Shown: positions 8,499 through 17,735, counted from the stretch's first letter. The stretch: 64,000 bases of DNA from Wansuia hejianensis (GCF_014337215.1 NZ_CP060635.1:1997501-2061500), one strand, 5' to 3'. Numbers and translations are program-made. Notes: generated from the sequence alone by a model not told the origin.

Positions 8499-9320
8499 TC
8501 ATCCGGAAATCTGCACACCCTGCACAACAAAACGCTCCGCATCATTGCTGGTACAAGTAGACAGGGTAACGATCTTGCTGTCCGCAGTGAAATCTGCATA
8601 AGGGAGCGCCACCTCTGATTCCTCATGCCGTTTATTCAAATAGTCCACATACTCCTGACCCGGATTCTCATACAGCGTATACACATCGCTGTCCGCCTCC
8701 GTCACCTGCATGCTGAACATCTCATACCGGTAATTATGCTCTGGCGTCAGAATCCAAAAATACTGGCTTTCCATATATTTATTCTGTTCCTTCAGGAACT
8801 TCAGCTTCCCGAACATGGACTGGTTCTTCATATTATGCCCGTACACAATTGTATTGCTGTCACTGAAATCACCGCTGTTGCGGTATTCCACGAAAATAGA
8901 ACCGGAAAAATTGTCCTTGCCCTCAAACGTCCTGTGCAGGTAATAATCATTATCCTCACCGCGTACAACCGGATAACTGATATCCAGCGCTTCTATGTAG
9001 ATCCATCCGACAATGTCCTGATTGATCGCCTTCAGAGAAGTAAAATCCACTTCTATCGGCGGGGCAACCGTCTCCTGCTGAGGCACATCCTCAGCCGAAA
9101 CCGCCGCGCTCTCCTTCTCTTCACCTGGCAGCTCCCTTTTCACCTCCGACGTATATTTCCTCAGGCTGTCATACTCGTTCTCGCCTTCCTTATATTCCAA
9201 AGCCGCCGACACCAGACGGTAGACGGAATACCCCATAACCCCGATGCAGACAATGATCCCCAGCGTAAGGATCACATTCAGCGCGCCACCCTTCTTTTTC
9301 TTCTTCTTTTTCTTAGCCAA
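8499..9320 (-). CDS. srtB: Class B sortase
   Basis: A 273-residue membrane-anchored transpeptidase that attaches proteins to peptidoglycan. The N-terminus is a run of lysines and one transmembrane helix (about 13-38). The catalytic set is visible: H162 in Y-G-H-N-M, C256 in T-L-S-T-C, and R263. The start is TTG at 9320 with AAGGAG upstream. No substrate with a sorting signal is seen nearby. The sirtuin follows on the same strand after a 30-base gap. Confidence 0.93.
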   Translation of the reverse strand: MAKKKKKKKKGGALNVILTLGIIVCIGVMGYSVYRLVSAALEYKEGENEYDSLRKYTSEVKRELPGEEKESAAVSAEDVPQQETVAPPIEVDFTSLKAINQDIVGWIYIEALDISYPVVRGEDNDYYLHRTFEGKDNFSGSIFVEYRNSGDFSDSNTIVYGHNMKNQSMFGKLKFLKEQNKYMESQYFWILTPEHNYRYEMFSMQVTEADSDVYTLYENPGQEYVDYLNKRHEESEVALPYADFTADSKIVTLSTCTSNDAERFVVQGVQISG

Positions 9321-9375
9321 TCTTCAGTTTCTCCTTATTCTGCCTTCATCTGTTAATATTGTCTGTAAGAGCAAG

Positions 9376-9408
9376 TAAAGCGCCCTCTGCTGCACGGAGG
9401 ACGCTATA
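9376..9408 (-). terminator. Terminator-like hairpin after tRNA-fMet
   Basis: A 9-bp stem (AGCGTCCTC with GAGGGCGCT, one G-T pair) lies on the minus strand just after the tRNA and is followed by a weak T-rich run. Confidence 0.5.
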
Positions 9409-9412
9409 CGGA

Positions 9413-9486
9413 TTGCGGGAACAGGATTTGAACCTGTGACCTTCGGGTTATGAGCCCGACGAGCTTCCAGACTGCTCCACCCCGCG
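9413..9486 (-). tRNA. Initiator tRNA-Met (CAT)
   Basis: A 74-base cloverleaf on the minus strand with anticodon CAT in the loop CTCATAA. Initiator marks are present: an unpaired C1/A72 at the end of the acceptor stem (CGCGGGG against TCCCGCA) and three consecutive G-C pairs in the anticodon stem (GGG/CCC). The T loop reads TTCAAAT. CCA is not encoded. Confidence 0.9.
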
Positions 9487-9695
9487 ACAGTTTCTATTAA
9501 TACATTATATGCATTAGACTTAAAATTATTATAGTCTTCTTTCATTTTTTTGTCAAGAATATCCGATTATGGATTTGCTTCCAAATTGGCCGGTGAAGGG
9601 AGAATATTTGGATGCCCGGACGAAAGTGTCATCAGGATGGTTTCAGGCGGTAAAGAGTGGCTGATCCGGCATTATAAATTGGCAGCAGCGATTGA

Positions 9696-9711
9696 CAAGA
9701 CAACTGTCTTG
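9696..9711. promoter_or_regulatory. Candidate NiaR operator of the nad operon
   Basis: A perfect inverted repeat CAAGACA-AC-TGTCTTG overlaps the -35 box of the nadA promoter. The fourth gene of the operon encodes a NiaR-like repressor, which fits niacin-dependent autorepression. The link to NiaR is an inference from context. Confidence 0.6.
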
Positions 9712-9737
9712 ACAGATTGGTTTTTTCGTGGCAAAAT
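9709..9737 (+). promoter_or_regulatory. Promoter of the nadABC-niaR operon
   Basis: TTGACA (9709-9714) and CAAAAT (9732-9737) are 17 bases apart, 55 bases before the nadA start. The palindromic operator covers the -35 box. Confidence 0.5.
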
Positions 9738-9792
9738 GTTTCCAATATGTTTATCAGCCGATCAACCGCTGAGAAAAGTTTAGGAGAAAATT

Positions 9793-10701
9793 ATGTCTGA
9801 GAAAAGAGAACGAATTGCTGAATTAAAAAAAGAACGGGACGCTGTCATCCTCGCCCACTACTACGTTCCGGATGAAGTGCAGGAAATCGCTGATTATGTG
9901 GGAGATTCTTTTTATCTGAGCCGTATCGCGACGCAGATTCCCCAGAGGACCATCTGCTTTGCCGGTGTTAAGTTCATGGGGGAAAGTGCGAAGATATTGA
10001 ATCCCGGCAAGACTGTGCTGCTCCCTGAACCCATGGCGGACTGCCCGATGGCTCACATGGCCGACCCGGACAAAATCCGGGAGATCCGGAATACCTACAG
10101 AGATGTGGCGGTAGTTTGCTATATCAATTCCACGGCTGAACTGAAACAGCATGCGGACGTCTGCGTCACCAGCTCTAACGCCCTGAAGATTGTCAGCGCC
10201 CTGCCCAATAAAAATATTTATTTTATTCCTGATGAAAATCTGGGGCGTTATGTCGCTTCCCAGCTTCCGGATAAGCATTTTATCTTCAATGACGGCTTCT
10301 GCCACGTACATACCAGCATCACCCGCGAAAATGTGAAAGCCGCCCTGGCCGCACGGCCCGGCCTGAAGGTTCTTGTTCACCCGGAATGCAAAAGCGGCGT
10401 ACTGGAGCTGGCAGATTATATCGGCAGCACCTCAGGGATCATAGACTATGCCACTGCCAGTGATGCGGATGAATTTTTGATTTGTACAGAGCTGGGAGTG
10501 CTGTATGAGCTGCGGCAGAAAAATCCAGATAAGAAGTTTTATTCAGTTGGACACAGGCAATTCTGCCCCAATATGAAAAAAATCACTCTGGAGAAAATAA
10601 TATCATCACTGGAATCTATGTCCCCCACAGTTGAAATCACAGAAGAAGAACGCCAGAAAGCTTGTGCTCCGCTGACCCGCATGCTTGAGCTGGCCAGATA
10701 A
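9793..10701 (+). CDS. nadA: Quinolinate synthase NadA
   Basis: A 302-residue [4Fe-4S] enzyme that condenses iminoaspartate with dihydroxyacetone phosphate to quinolinate, the second step of de novo NAD synthesis. The N-terminus A-H-Y-Y-V-P-D-E-V-Q, the H-P-E-C segment and G-H-R-Q-F-C-P-N-M-K-K near the C-terminus carry conserved cluster and substrate residues. The ATG follows AGGAG. It is the first gene of the nad operon and is followed by nadB after a 13-base gap. Confidence 0.96.
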   Translation: MSEKRERIAELKKERDAVILAHYYVPDEVQEIADYVGDSFYLSRIATQIPQRTICFAGVKFMGESAKILNPGKTVLLPEPMADCPMAHMADPDKIREIRNTYRDVAVVCYINSTAELKQHADVCVTSSNALKIVSALPNKNIYFIPDENLGRYVASQLPDKHFIFNDGFCHVHTSITRENVKAALAARPGLKVLVHPECKSGVLELADYIGSTSGIIDYATASDADEFLICTELGVLYELRQKNPDKKFYSVGHRQFCPNMKKITLEKIISSLESMSPTVEITEEERQKACAPLTRMLELAR

Positions 10702-10714
10702 TGGAGGCATTGCT

Positions 10715-12022
10715 ATGAAGACACAATATGACGTTATCATCGTCGGAACAGGCGCAGCCGGGCTGTTTGCCGCTCTCCATCTCCCACTTTCCAGCAGCGT
10801 TCTTATGCTCACCAAAGACGAACTGGAGAACAGTGATTCCTATCTTGCCCAGGGAGGAATCTGCAACCTCTTGAATCAGGAAGACTTTCCATGTTATTAT
10901 GAAGATACCTTGAAGGCCGGAAGATATGAAAACAACCCAGAGGCAGTCACCGATATGATTCGTGCTTCCAACCGCATCATCCGGGAGCTGCTGGATTACG
11001 GAGTGAATTTTGACCGGGACTCACATGGCTGTCTCTCTTATACCAGAGAGGGCGGCCATTCCCGTCCGCGCATTCTCCATCACCAGGATGTGACCGGGAA
11101 AGAAATCGTCACAACACTGATCGACCGGGTAAAAGAGCGCCCCAACCTTACCATTCTGGAACACACCACCATGATCGATCTGCTGCAGGACGGCAGTACC
11201 TGTACAGGTGTTGTAATAAGAGATGGCAGGGGAGCGGCCATACCCTGCTGCAGCAAGGCAGTGATTCTCGCCACGGGCGGACTGGGCGGATTATTCCAGC
11301 ATTCCACGAATTTTCCTCATATTTCCGGCGACAGCTTCGCCATAGCACTCCGGCGCGGCATACATCTGGAGAATATTCATTACATACAGATCCACCCTAC
11401 GGTCCTTTATTCCAGAAAGCCAGGACGCAGGTTTCTGATCACGGAATCCGTGCGCGGCGAGGGCGCAAAGCTGCTGAATGAGGACCAGGAACGTTTTGTG
11501 GATGAGTTGCTGCCCAGAGACGTGGTGGCTGAAGCAATCCGCAGAGAGATGCAGGCTTTTGGGACAGACCATGTCTACTTGAGCTTTCGCGATATCTCTG
11601 TTGATGAAATCATGAATCATTTTCCACATATCTATCAGCGCTGTCTGGAGGAAGGCTACGACATCACAAAGGAGCCGGTCCCCGTAACACCCGCCCAGCA
11701 CTATCTTATGGGAGGGATACAGGCAGATACCTGCGGCAGAACTTCCATGGATCATTTATATGCCGTAGGCGAAACAGCCTGCAATGGCGTGCACGGCGCT
11801 AACCGCCTGGCCAGTAACTCACTGCTGGAAAGCCTTGTATTCTCAGAAAATGCCGCAGAATTGATCAGCCAGAACATTGCTGTTATGAAAATACCCGGCC
11901 CTCCGCCGGCGCTATTCTCCTACCCTGATCCGGATACCTGGGCGGAAGAAAACCGGAAGCTCGTGCTGGCAGAAATACAGAAAGAAGGTAAAGAATTTTA
12001 TGAACGATGGTGTAACATTTAG
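10715..12022 (+). CDS. nadB: L-aspartate oxidase NadB
   Basis: A 435-residue flavoprotein that oxidises L-aspartate to iminoaspartate for NadA. It has the FAD-binding V-G-T-G-A-A-G-L-F motif near residue 10, the E-S-V-R-G-E-G-A and R-D-V-V segments of the fumarate-reductase fold, and H-G-A-N-R-L-A-S-N-S-L-L-E near the C-terminus. It is shorter than the E. coli enzyme because the C-terminal helical domain is reduced, as in many clostridia. The start at 10715 follows GGAGG. Its end overlaps the nadC start by 23 bases. Confidence 0.95.
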   Translation: MKTQYDVIIVGTGAAGLFAALHLPLSSSVLMLTKDELENSDSYLAQGGICNLLNQEDFPCYYEDTLKAGRYENNPEAVTDMIRASNRIIRELLDYGVNFDRDSHGCLSYTREGGHSRPRILHHQDVTGKEIVTTLIDRVKERPNLTILEHTTMIDLLQDGSTCTGVVIRDGRGAAIPCCSKAVILATGGLGGLFQHSTNFPHISGDSFAIALRRGIHLENIHYIQIHPTVLYSRKPGRRFLITESVRGEGAKLLNEDQERFVDELLPRDVVAEAIRREMQAFGTDHVYLSFRDISVDEIMNHFPHIYQRCLEEGYDITKEPVPVTPAQHYLMGGIQADTCGRTSMDHLYAVGETACNGVHGANRLASNSLLESLVFSENAAELISQNIAVMKIPGPPPALFSYPDPDTWAEENRKLVLAEIQKEGKEFYERWCNI

Positions 12023-12875
12023 ATTGAATACAGACGAATACATTTTACATGCGCTAAAAGAAGATATCACCAGCGAAGACGTTACTACCAACGCAGTCAT
12101 GCCTGACCACACACTGGGTGAAGCGCAGCTCATAGCCAAAGAGGACGGCATTCTCTGCGGCCTCCAGATATTTGAACGAGTCTTCCATCTGTTGGATGAA
12201 GCCACGGTCTTCACTACTTCCTATAAAGACGGAGATACGGTTAAGAGCGGCAGTCTCGTAGGCACTCTCACCGGAGATATACGAGTGCTGCTTTCAGGAG
12301 AACGCACTGCTTTAAACTACCTTCAGCGAATGAGTGGAATCGCCACCTTCACCAGAAGCTTCTCAGACGAACTTGCCCCATATAAAACACGTCTTCTGGA
12401 CACCCGTAAGACTACGCCGAATATGCGTCCTTTTGAAAAATATGCCGTTACCGTCGGAGGCGGCTATAACCACCGCTATAATCTGTCCGACGGCGTTTTG
12501 CTCAAAGATAACCACATCGGCGCCGCCGGAGGCGTCAGGCGCGCCATTGAAATGGCCAGAGAATACGCGCCATTTGTGCGCAAAATTGAGATAGAAGCGG
12601 AAACACTGGAGATGGTCAGGGAAGCCCTGGATGCCGGCGCCGACATCATCATGCTTGACAACATGGACAACCAGACAATGGCAGAAGCAGTCCGCATGAT
12701 CGGCAGCAGGGCGCTGACAGAATGTTCCGGTAATGTCACCAGAGAACGGCTCCGGGAGATTGCGGAACTGGGTGTAGATTACGTGTCCAGCGGAGCGCTT
12801 ACCCATTCCGCCCCAATCCTCGACCTTTCTTTAAAAAACCTGAAACCACTCGCCGAACCTGACGAAAAGAGGTAA
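12000..12875 (+). CDS. nadC: Nicotinate-nucleotide diphosphorylase (carboxylating) NadC
   Basis: A 291-residue phosphoribosyltransferase that turns quinolinate plus PRPP into nicotinate mononucleotide. Visible motifs are E-D-I-T-S-E-D-V-T-T near residue 20, L-D-T-R-K-T-T-P near 123, H-R-Y-N-L-S-D-G, K-D-N-H-I, E-I-E and I-M-L-D-N, all active-site parts. It begins inside the end of nadB, a sign of translational coupling. Confidence 0.96.
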   Translation: MNDGVTFRLNTDEYILHALKEDITSEDVTTNAVMPDHTLGEAQLIAKEDGILCGLQIFERVFHLLDEATVFTTSYKDGDTVKSGSLVGTLTGDIRVLLSGERTALNYLQRMSGIATFTRSFSDELAPYKTRLLDTRKTTPNMRPFEKYAVTVGGGYNHRYNLSDGVLLKDNHIGAAGGVRRAIEMAREYAPFVRKIEIEAETLEMVREALDAGADIIMLDNMDNQTMAEAVRMIGSRALTECSGNVTRERLREIAELGVDYVSSGALTHSAPILDLSLKNLKPLAEPDEKR

Positions 12876-12879
12876 TCCA

Positions 12880-13404
12880 TTGAAAGAGAAACTAGAAGGA
12901 ACAGAACGCAGAGAACGGATTCTGCAAATGCTGGAAACGACCGTGGAAGCCATATCCGGCACCTCCATAGCTAAACAGCTGGGCGTCAGCCGCCAGGTCA
13001 TTGTCCAGGATATCGCCCTTTTGCGCGCTTCAAATGAGAATATCCTATCTACACCAAGAGGTTATCTGCTGTTCCGCCAGTCAGATGGGAAAATCACCCG
13101 GCGTTTCCGGGTATTTCACTCCAGTGAACAGATAGAGCAGGAATTGAACTTAATTGTAGACAAAGGCGCCCGCGTGATGGATGTCATCGTTGAACACCCC
13201 GTCTACGGTGAAATACGTGGCACGCTGCCGCTGGCAAGCCGGAGAGACGTCCAGGATTTTATAAAACGTATCCAGGCTCAGCAGGGAACCCCTCTGCTGG
13301 AGATTTCCAACGGCGTCCACATCCATACGGTAGAAGCCGACAACCTGCAGATCCTGGAGGAAGTGGAACAGGACCTCCGGCACGCCGGCATTTTGTACGA
13401 ATAA
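12880..13404 (+). CDS. niaR: NiaR-type transcriptional repressor (HTH + 3H domain)
   Basis: A 174-residue regulator starting with TTG (GAGGT upstream). The N-terminus is a winged helix (S-I-A-K-Q-L-G-V-S-R-Q-V-I-V-Q-D-I). The C-terminal 3H domain carries the family's histidines (V-E-H-P-V-Y-G, near the middle, and N-G-V-H-I-H-T) that bind a metal and nicotinate. Such proteins shut down NAD synthesis when niacin is present. Its place as last gene of nadABC and the palindrome over the operon promoter support autorepression. Confidence 0.88.
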   Translation: MKEKLEGTERRERILQMLETTVEAISGTSIAKQLGVSRQVIVQDIALLRASNENILSTPRGYLLFRQSDGKITRRFRVFHSSEQIEQELNLIVDKGARVMDVIVEHPVYGEIRGTLPLASRRDVQDFIKRIQAQQGTPLLEISNGVHIHTVEADNLQILEEVEQDLRHAGILYE

Positions 13405-13414
13405 GGAGGATTTC

Positions 13415-14659
13415 ATGTATTCTTTCATTGAAAAAAGGGCCTGTGAACTGGCCCCTGTGCTCACCCGGCACCGCAGAAATCTCCACCAGATTCCGGAGAC
13501 CGGCTGGAATGAAAAAGAGACCTGCAGCTATATCGCCGCCGAACTGAGACAGCTCGGATATGAGGTTCTTCTCGGCGCCCCCGTCACGGGTCACGAAACG
13601 GGAATCATCGCATCCCTGTCCTGCGGAAACGGCCCGGTTTCCGTGCTCCGTTTTGACATCGACGCCCTGCCCACAGAGGAAGACTCTACGCACGCCCATC
13701 TCCCAGCACGGGAGCATTTCTGTTCCCGGAACCCAGGGGCGATGCACGCCTGCGGCCATGACGGCCATATAGCCATCGGGCTTGGCTGTGCGCGGATTTT
13801 TACAGAACTGAGTTCCCGCCTGAGCGGAACCATCCGTCTGATTTTTCAACCTGCGGAGGAAGGCTGCAAGGGAGCCGGAGCCATCGTGGAACGCGGCTGG
13901 CTGGACGACGCCAGCTTGTTTCTGGCCGGTCATATCGTTGGCCGCGAATATACCGGAGGCGGACACGCTGACGTAATCCCCGGCGTAAATGCTTCTCTGG
14001 CGACCACCAAATTCGACGCAATATTTTCCGGACATTCTTGCCACGGTGCAGCTCCGGAAAACGGCGCCTCCGTAATCTCCGCCATGGCTTCGGCTGTACT
14101 GGCATTAAACGGCATCCCCCGTCACAGCGAGGGCGCCACTTTTCTGAATATCGGGCGTATCCAGGGCGGCCAGGGCCGCAACATCGTAGCTGATCGCGGG
14201 CTCATAGAGCTCGAAGTCCGCGGCACAACCACAGCGCTGAATCAGTACATGGAAGATCAGGCGTTTCGGATCATTCAAGAAAGTGCCAGAATGTACGGCT
14301 GCGAAAGTGAGATACAAGTCATCGGAAGGGCTCCCTCCCTGGACAGCACGCCTGCCCTCTGCGGCCGTATCCTCAGCCTCTGCCGGGATCACTTACCCTC
14401 CATACAGGCTTTCGGCACTTCTGCTGCCTTCCGGGCCAGCGAAGACGCCTCCCTGATGCTGGAACGCACGAAATCCCATGGTGGTCAGGGCGCTTTTCTG
14501 CTCTTCCCCACTGACACTACAGCGCCTCTGCACAACAGCAGCTATGATTTTGACGAATCCATTCTGCCAAAGGCAGCAACCGTGTTTACAGCAGCGGTGT
14601 ATCAGTTCTGCGGGCGAAAACCACAGGCTCTATCGCGTCACAGATCAGAGTCCGTATGA
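13415..14659 (+). CDS. M20-family amidohydrolase (HipO/AbgA-like)
   Basis: A 414-residue metal-dependent amidohydrolase. It begins with the family pattern R-x-L-H-Q-I-P-E-T-G, followed by R-F-D-I-D-A-L-P, H-A-C-G-H-D-G-H and P-A-E-E-G-C, which hold the binuclear metal site. Relatives cleave N-acyl amino acids or p-aminobenzoyl-glutamate; the true substrate is unknown. It starts 10 bases after niaR and may be read from the nad promoter. Its 3' end overlaps the convergent serine hydrolase gene by 74 bases. Confidence 0.85.
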   Translation: MYSFIEKRACELAPVLTRHRRNLHQIPETGWNEKETCSYIAAELRQLGYEVLLGAPVTGHETGIIASLSCGNGPVSVLRFDIDALPTEEDSTHAHLPAREHFCSRNPGAMHACGHDGHIAIGLGCARIFTELSSRLSGTIRLIFQPAEEGCKGAGAIVERGWLDDASLFLAGHIVGREYTGGGHADVIPGVNASLATTKFDAIFSGHSCHGAAPENGASVISAMASAVLALNGIPRHSEGATFLNIGRIQGGQGRNIVADRGLIELEVRGTTTALNQYMEDQAFRIIQESARMYGCESEIQVIGRAPSLDSTPALCGRILSLCRDHLPSIQAFGTSAAFRASEDASLMLERTKSHGGQGAFLLFPTDTTAPLHNSSYDFDESILPKAATVFTAAVYQFCGRKPQALSRHRSESV

Positions 14660-16367
14660 TGTCCATACCGCCCTTTTCCTTTAAAATATTAAAAAAGAAA
14701 TTACTTTCTAATTCCGCCAGGCCGTATTCCACTCCTTCCAGTATCAAATCCCGGCCTGGCGTTTCATTCCATTCCAGGCGAAGGCCGTCCTCCAGGAAAA
14801 TGCATTTGAGCTTTCTGCGGGAAGCCTCTTCCAGAAATGCCAGATCCAGCTTCAGAACCTCATTTCCATCTTCATCCTTCACAAACTCTCCGGTGACGGC
14901 CAGCAGATATTCTTCTTCGTGAACCACAACTTTCGTGATCTCTGCCTGCCCGACTCCGACCGGAAGCCGGTGGATGGCATCTCCTTCCTGCACCAGCAGA
15001 TAAAACTGATCCTGTTCCATCTCAAAACGGATCCGCCGTATTCCGTTCGTATAATTGTTATGAGCCGACTGCAGCAGCAGGGGAAACAGCCCAATATTCT
15101 TATGATCCAGCTCATAGGTGCAGCCAGATATGGCCCTGGCCTTAGCCTTCCAGAAGCTTCCGCAGTCGTTTCCCTTTCTCCGCTTTCCTCTGGTCCATCC
15201 GCCCCGGAGGATGGCCGGATACGGACGTGTCAGGCCACCCATGCGCTTTTCCAGGGCCCGGAGGCTGCGCAAGGCCAGCGGATCTTCCGGCAGCTGCTCT
15301 TCCGCATGAAATTCCGGCGGAAAACATTCTCTCACAATATTCAGAAGTATACATTCCTGATTCAACTCATTACTCCCTGCATTAAAAGCCAGAACCATAT
15401 TCAGATCAGGATAAATCACCACATTCTGTCCCAGCATCCCGTTAAACTCAAAGCTGCCCGGCCGTTCTTCCATCCAGAGCTGATATCCATAACCGTAGGT
15501 ACCCGGATTGCTTTCCTGATGCTTTTTTGTTGATTCTTCTATCCAACTCTCTGATAACAGCTGCCGCCCGTTCCATTTTCCTTTCTGAAGATACATCTGT
15601 CCCAGCTTCGCCATATCCTCCAGACACAGAAACAGCCCCCAGCCGCCTTTCGTAATCCCCTTCGGGCAAGTCTCCCACATGACATTTTTAATGCCTAACG
15701 GCTCAAACAGCCGTTCTTTCAGATAATCCAACATGGTCATACCGGTAAGCTCAGTGACCACAGCCGAAAGCATATAGGAATTCATGCTGTTGTATTCAAA
15801 AACAGTTCCCGGCGTATTGCGGAGGGGCGAGGCCAGATATTCCCCCACCCAGTCATCCCCGCTGAGCGCCCCGGTCTCGTTAAAGGCAATTCCGCTGGTC
15901 ATCGTCAACAGATGCTCAATCTTCAGTACCGGTCGGAAAATCTTCTGTAAAAGCTTCACCTTTTTTTCAAAAATATCATAGATATTATCCTCCAGCTTCA
16001 GCTTCCCCTCATCGATCAAAAGGCCGACCGCCATACCGGTTATGCTTTTGCACATAGAATAGGTCACATGCCAGACACCGTGCTGGTAAGGGGCATAATC
16101 ACATTCACTGATCACACGGCCATTCCTGACAGCCATAAAATGATGAATATCCGTTTTCTTTACCTGATACAGATCCTCGATCAGCTTAGCGAGCCTCTCA
16201 GAAGAAATCCCCTGGCTTTCCGGCGTCGCCCGCGGAAATGCCTGCTGAATTTCATGTCCCGGAAACGGGAGCTTCTGCGGGAAATAGCTGACCTTACTGA
16301 CACCCTCCGTCTTACCTAAAATTATATCCCAGATTAATTTAACAACTGCAAGCTGTGCGTTAGCCAT
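14586..16367 (-). CDS. Class C beta-lactamase-type serine hydrolase
   Basis: A 593-residue protein with a beta-lactamase/esterase domain in the first ~370 residues and a C-terminal lipocalin-like extension of ~220 residues. The nucleophile motif S104-M-C-K107 and a tyrosine motif F-E-Y-N-S near 192 are visible. There is no clear signal peptide, so it may be a cytoplasmic esterase or peptidase; antibiotic resistance is not implied. The start at 16367 follows GGAGGAG; an ATG 21 codons upstream lacks such a site. The end is convergent with the M20 gene. Confidence 0.8.
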   Translation of the reverse strand: MANAQLAVVKLIWDIILGKTEGVSKVSYFPQKLPFPGHEIQQAFPRATPESQGISSERLAKLIEDLYQVKKTDIHHFMAVRNGRVISECDYAPYQHGVWHVTYSMCKSITGMAVGLLIDEGKLKLEDNIYDIFEKKVKLLQKIFRPVLKIEHLLTMTSGIAFNETGALSGDDWVGEYLASPLRNTPGTVFEYNSMNSYMLSAVVTELTGMTMLDYLKERLFEPLGIKNVMWETCPKGITKGGWGLFLCLEDMAKLGQMYLQKGKWNGRQLLSESWIEESTKKHQESNPGTYGYGYQLWMEERPGSFEFNGMLGQNVVIYPDLNMVLAFNAGSNELNQECILLNIVRECFPPEFHAEEQLPEDPLALRSLRALEKRMGGLTRPYPAILRGGWTRGKRRKGNDCGSFWKAKARAISGCTYELDHKNIGLFPLLLQSAHNNYTNGIRRIRFEMEQDQFYLLVQEGDAIHRLPVGVGQAEITKVVVHEEEYLLAVTGEFVKDEDGNEVLKLDLAFLEEASRRKLKCIFLEDGLRLEWNETPGRDLILEGVEYGLAELESNFFFNILKEKGGMDIIRTLICDAIEPVVFARRTDTPLL

Positions 16368-16629
16368 GAATTTTCTCCTCCTGAGCCGTTCCATAAAATC
16401 TATTATAGGTGGCTTTTCCCAAAAGTACAAGGGCAGTCAGCGATTTGTTGCAATTCACAGGTCAATTACTGGTTTATGGCAAGAGGTGTGTGGATACCCG
16501 CCTCCCCCAGCCTTTCGTCCGGGTATCCAAACCGCCTCCCCTTCGCCAACCACTTGGAATCAAAACCGCAATTGAGCTTCATCTGGCTGTAAGCATTTTT
16601 ATGTTTTTCACGAAAGCTGCGAAAATAAT
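16368..16629. other. Intergenic stretch upstream of the degV promoter
   Basis: This 260-base divergent spacer lies between the serine hydrolase and degV. I see no convincing coding frame or repeat in it. The open frames read through it lack ribosome sites. Confidence 0.4.
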
Positions 16630-16658
16630 TTGTGTTTGACCGTCAATTATTGTATAAT
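16630..16658 (+). promoter_or_regulatory. Promoter of degV
   Basis: TTGTGT (16630-16635) and a consensus TATAAT (16653-16658) are 17 bases apart. A ~155-base 5' leader follows. Confidence 0.6.
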
Positions 16659-16736
16659 CAGTTTGTCAGAGTCCCAGACTGCAGCAATTCCGGTTGGACG
16701 CTGACAATTTACGGATGCCGTTCAGGCTAAACAGCA

Positions 16737-16779
16737 ATCAGTGTCCCTGCCCTCCGGGCACTAATCAAAGGACACTTGA
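16737..16779 (+). promoter_or_regulatory. Hairpin in the degV leader
   Basis: AGTGTCC pairs with GGACACT about 35 bases later and encloses a second stem TGCCC/GGGCA. The nested stems lie in the 155-base leader, 40 bases before the degV start. No known riboswitch class was recognised. Confidence 0.4.
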
Positions 16780-16818
16780 ACATTAAAAAGTACTTATCAG
16801 GACACGGAGGAAATACAT

Positions 16819-17688
16819 ATGAAATCTATCGCAGTAGTAACTGACAGCAATTGCGGCATGTCCATGGAACAGGCAAAAGCGCTTGGCCTCTACATGCTGC
16901 CGATGCCCTTTTTTATGAATGGCAAGGAATTTCTGGAAGAAGTGGACATGAATCAGGAAGAGTTTTTCAGCCGTCTGGAAGCCGATCCTACCATCAAGGT
17001 ATCTACTTCTCAGCCGTCTGTTGAATCCATAACTACTTTATGGGATGAGCTTCTAAAGGATCATGACGAGATAGTGCACATTCCCATGTCCAGCGGCTTA
17101 TCCAGCTCCTGCCAGACCGCATCTATGCTGGCGGACGACTACGAGGGGCGCGTGCGTGTGGTCAACAACCAGCGTATCTCCGGAACTCTGAGATACTCTG
17201 CTATAGAAGCTTTGCAGCAGGCTAAGAACGGAATGTCTGCCGCCGAAATCGGCGACTGGCTGGAAAAAGTGCGTTTTGATTCCAGTATTTACATCACCGT
17301 CGCAACGCTTAAATATCTGAAGCAGGGCGGACGCATAACACCTGCCGCCGCTGCCATCGGCACCATGCTGAAATTAAAGCCAGTTCTCCAGATCCAGGGC
17401 GAGAAGCTGGATTCCTTCGCCAAAGCCCGCACCATGGCCCAGGCTAAGAAAATCATGACACAGGCCGTTCGGGACGATATCGCCAACCGCTTTGGAGAGA
17501 ATATCAACCTGGATGTGATCCATTCTGATAATCTGGCTGCGGCTGAAGAATTCCGGAAGGAAGCCCTCGAAACCTTCCCGAACTTAAAGGAGGTCAACAT
17601 CTTCCCTCTGTCACTGAGCGTCTCCTGCCATATCGGACCTGGCTCGCTGGCATTTACCTGTTCAAAGGTACACGAAGAAATATGGTAA
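16819..17688 (+). CDS. DegV family fatty-acid-binding protein
   Basis: A 289-residue DegV protein. It opens with I-A-V-V-T-D-S-N-C-G-M and has T-S-Q-P-S near residue 57, P-M-S-S-G-L-S-S-S near 94 and L-K-Y-L-K-Q-G-G-R-I near 170, the lipid-binding signature regions. Members (FakB) present fatty acids to the FakA kinase for phospholipid synthesis; no fakA is near. RBS CGGAGG is 7 bases before ATG. Confidence 0.9.
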   Translation: MKSIAVVTDSNCGMSMEQAKALGLYMLPMPFFMNGKEFLEEVDMNQEEFFSRLEADPTIKVSTSQPSVESITTLWDELLKDHDEIVHIPMSSGLSSSCQTASMLADDYEGRVRVVNNQRISGTLRYSAIEALQQAKNGMSAAEIGDWLEKVRFDSSIYITVATLKYLKQGGRITPAAAAIGTMLKLKPVLQIQGEKLDSFAKARTMAQAKKIMTQAVRDDIANRFGENINLDVIHSDNLAAAEEFRKEALETFPNLKEVNIFPLSLSVSCHIGPGSLAFTCSKVHEEIW

Positions 17689-17699
17689 AGTTTGATATA

Positions 17700-17735
17700 G
17701 AAAAGGGTGCAGCTTGCGGGCTGCACCCTTTTCTG
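17700..17735. terminator. Bidirectional terminator between degV and the permease
   Basis: A perfect stem AAAAGGGTGCAGC / GCTGCACCCTTTT (17701-17713 with 17720-17732) has a 6-base loop and T-runs on both strands, serving both convergent genes. Confidence 0.85.

Noticed and set aside
9550..9783. A 77-residue open frame before nadA
   Set aside because: It contains the nad promoter and operator and has no ribosome site or recognisable protein features.
14586..16367. Antibiotic-resistance beta-lactamase
   Set aside because: The protein has class C-type motifs but no signal peptide, a long C-terminal extension and a non-standard Tyr motif, so a peptidase or esterase is more likely.
16729..16741. 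AAACAGCAATC near degV, like the inversion core
   Set aside because: It matches only ten bases, has no partner or cassette nearby, and is outside the prophage.
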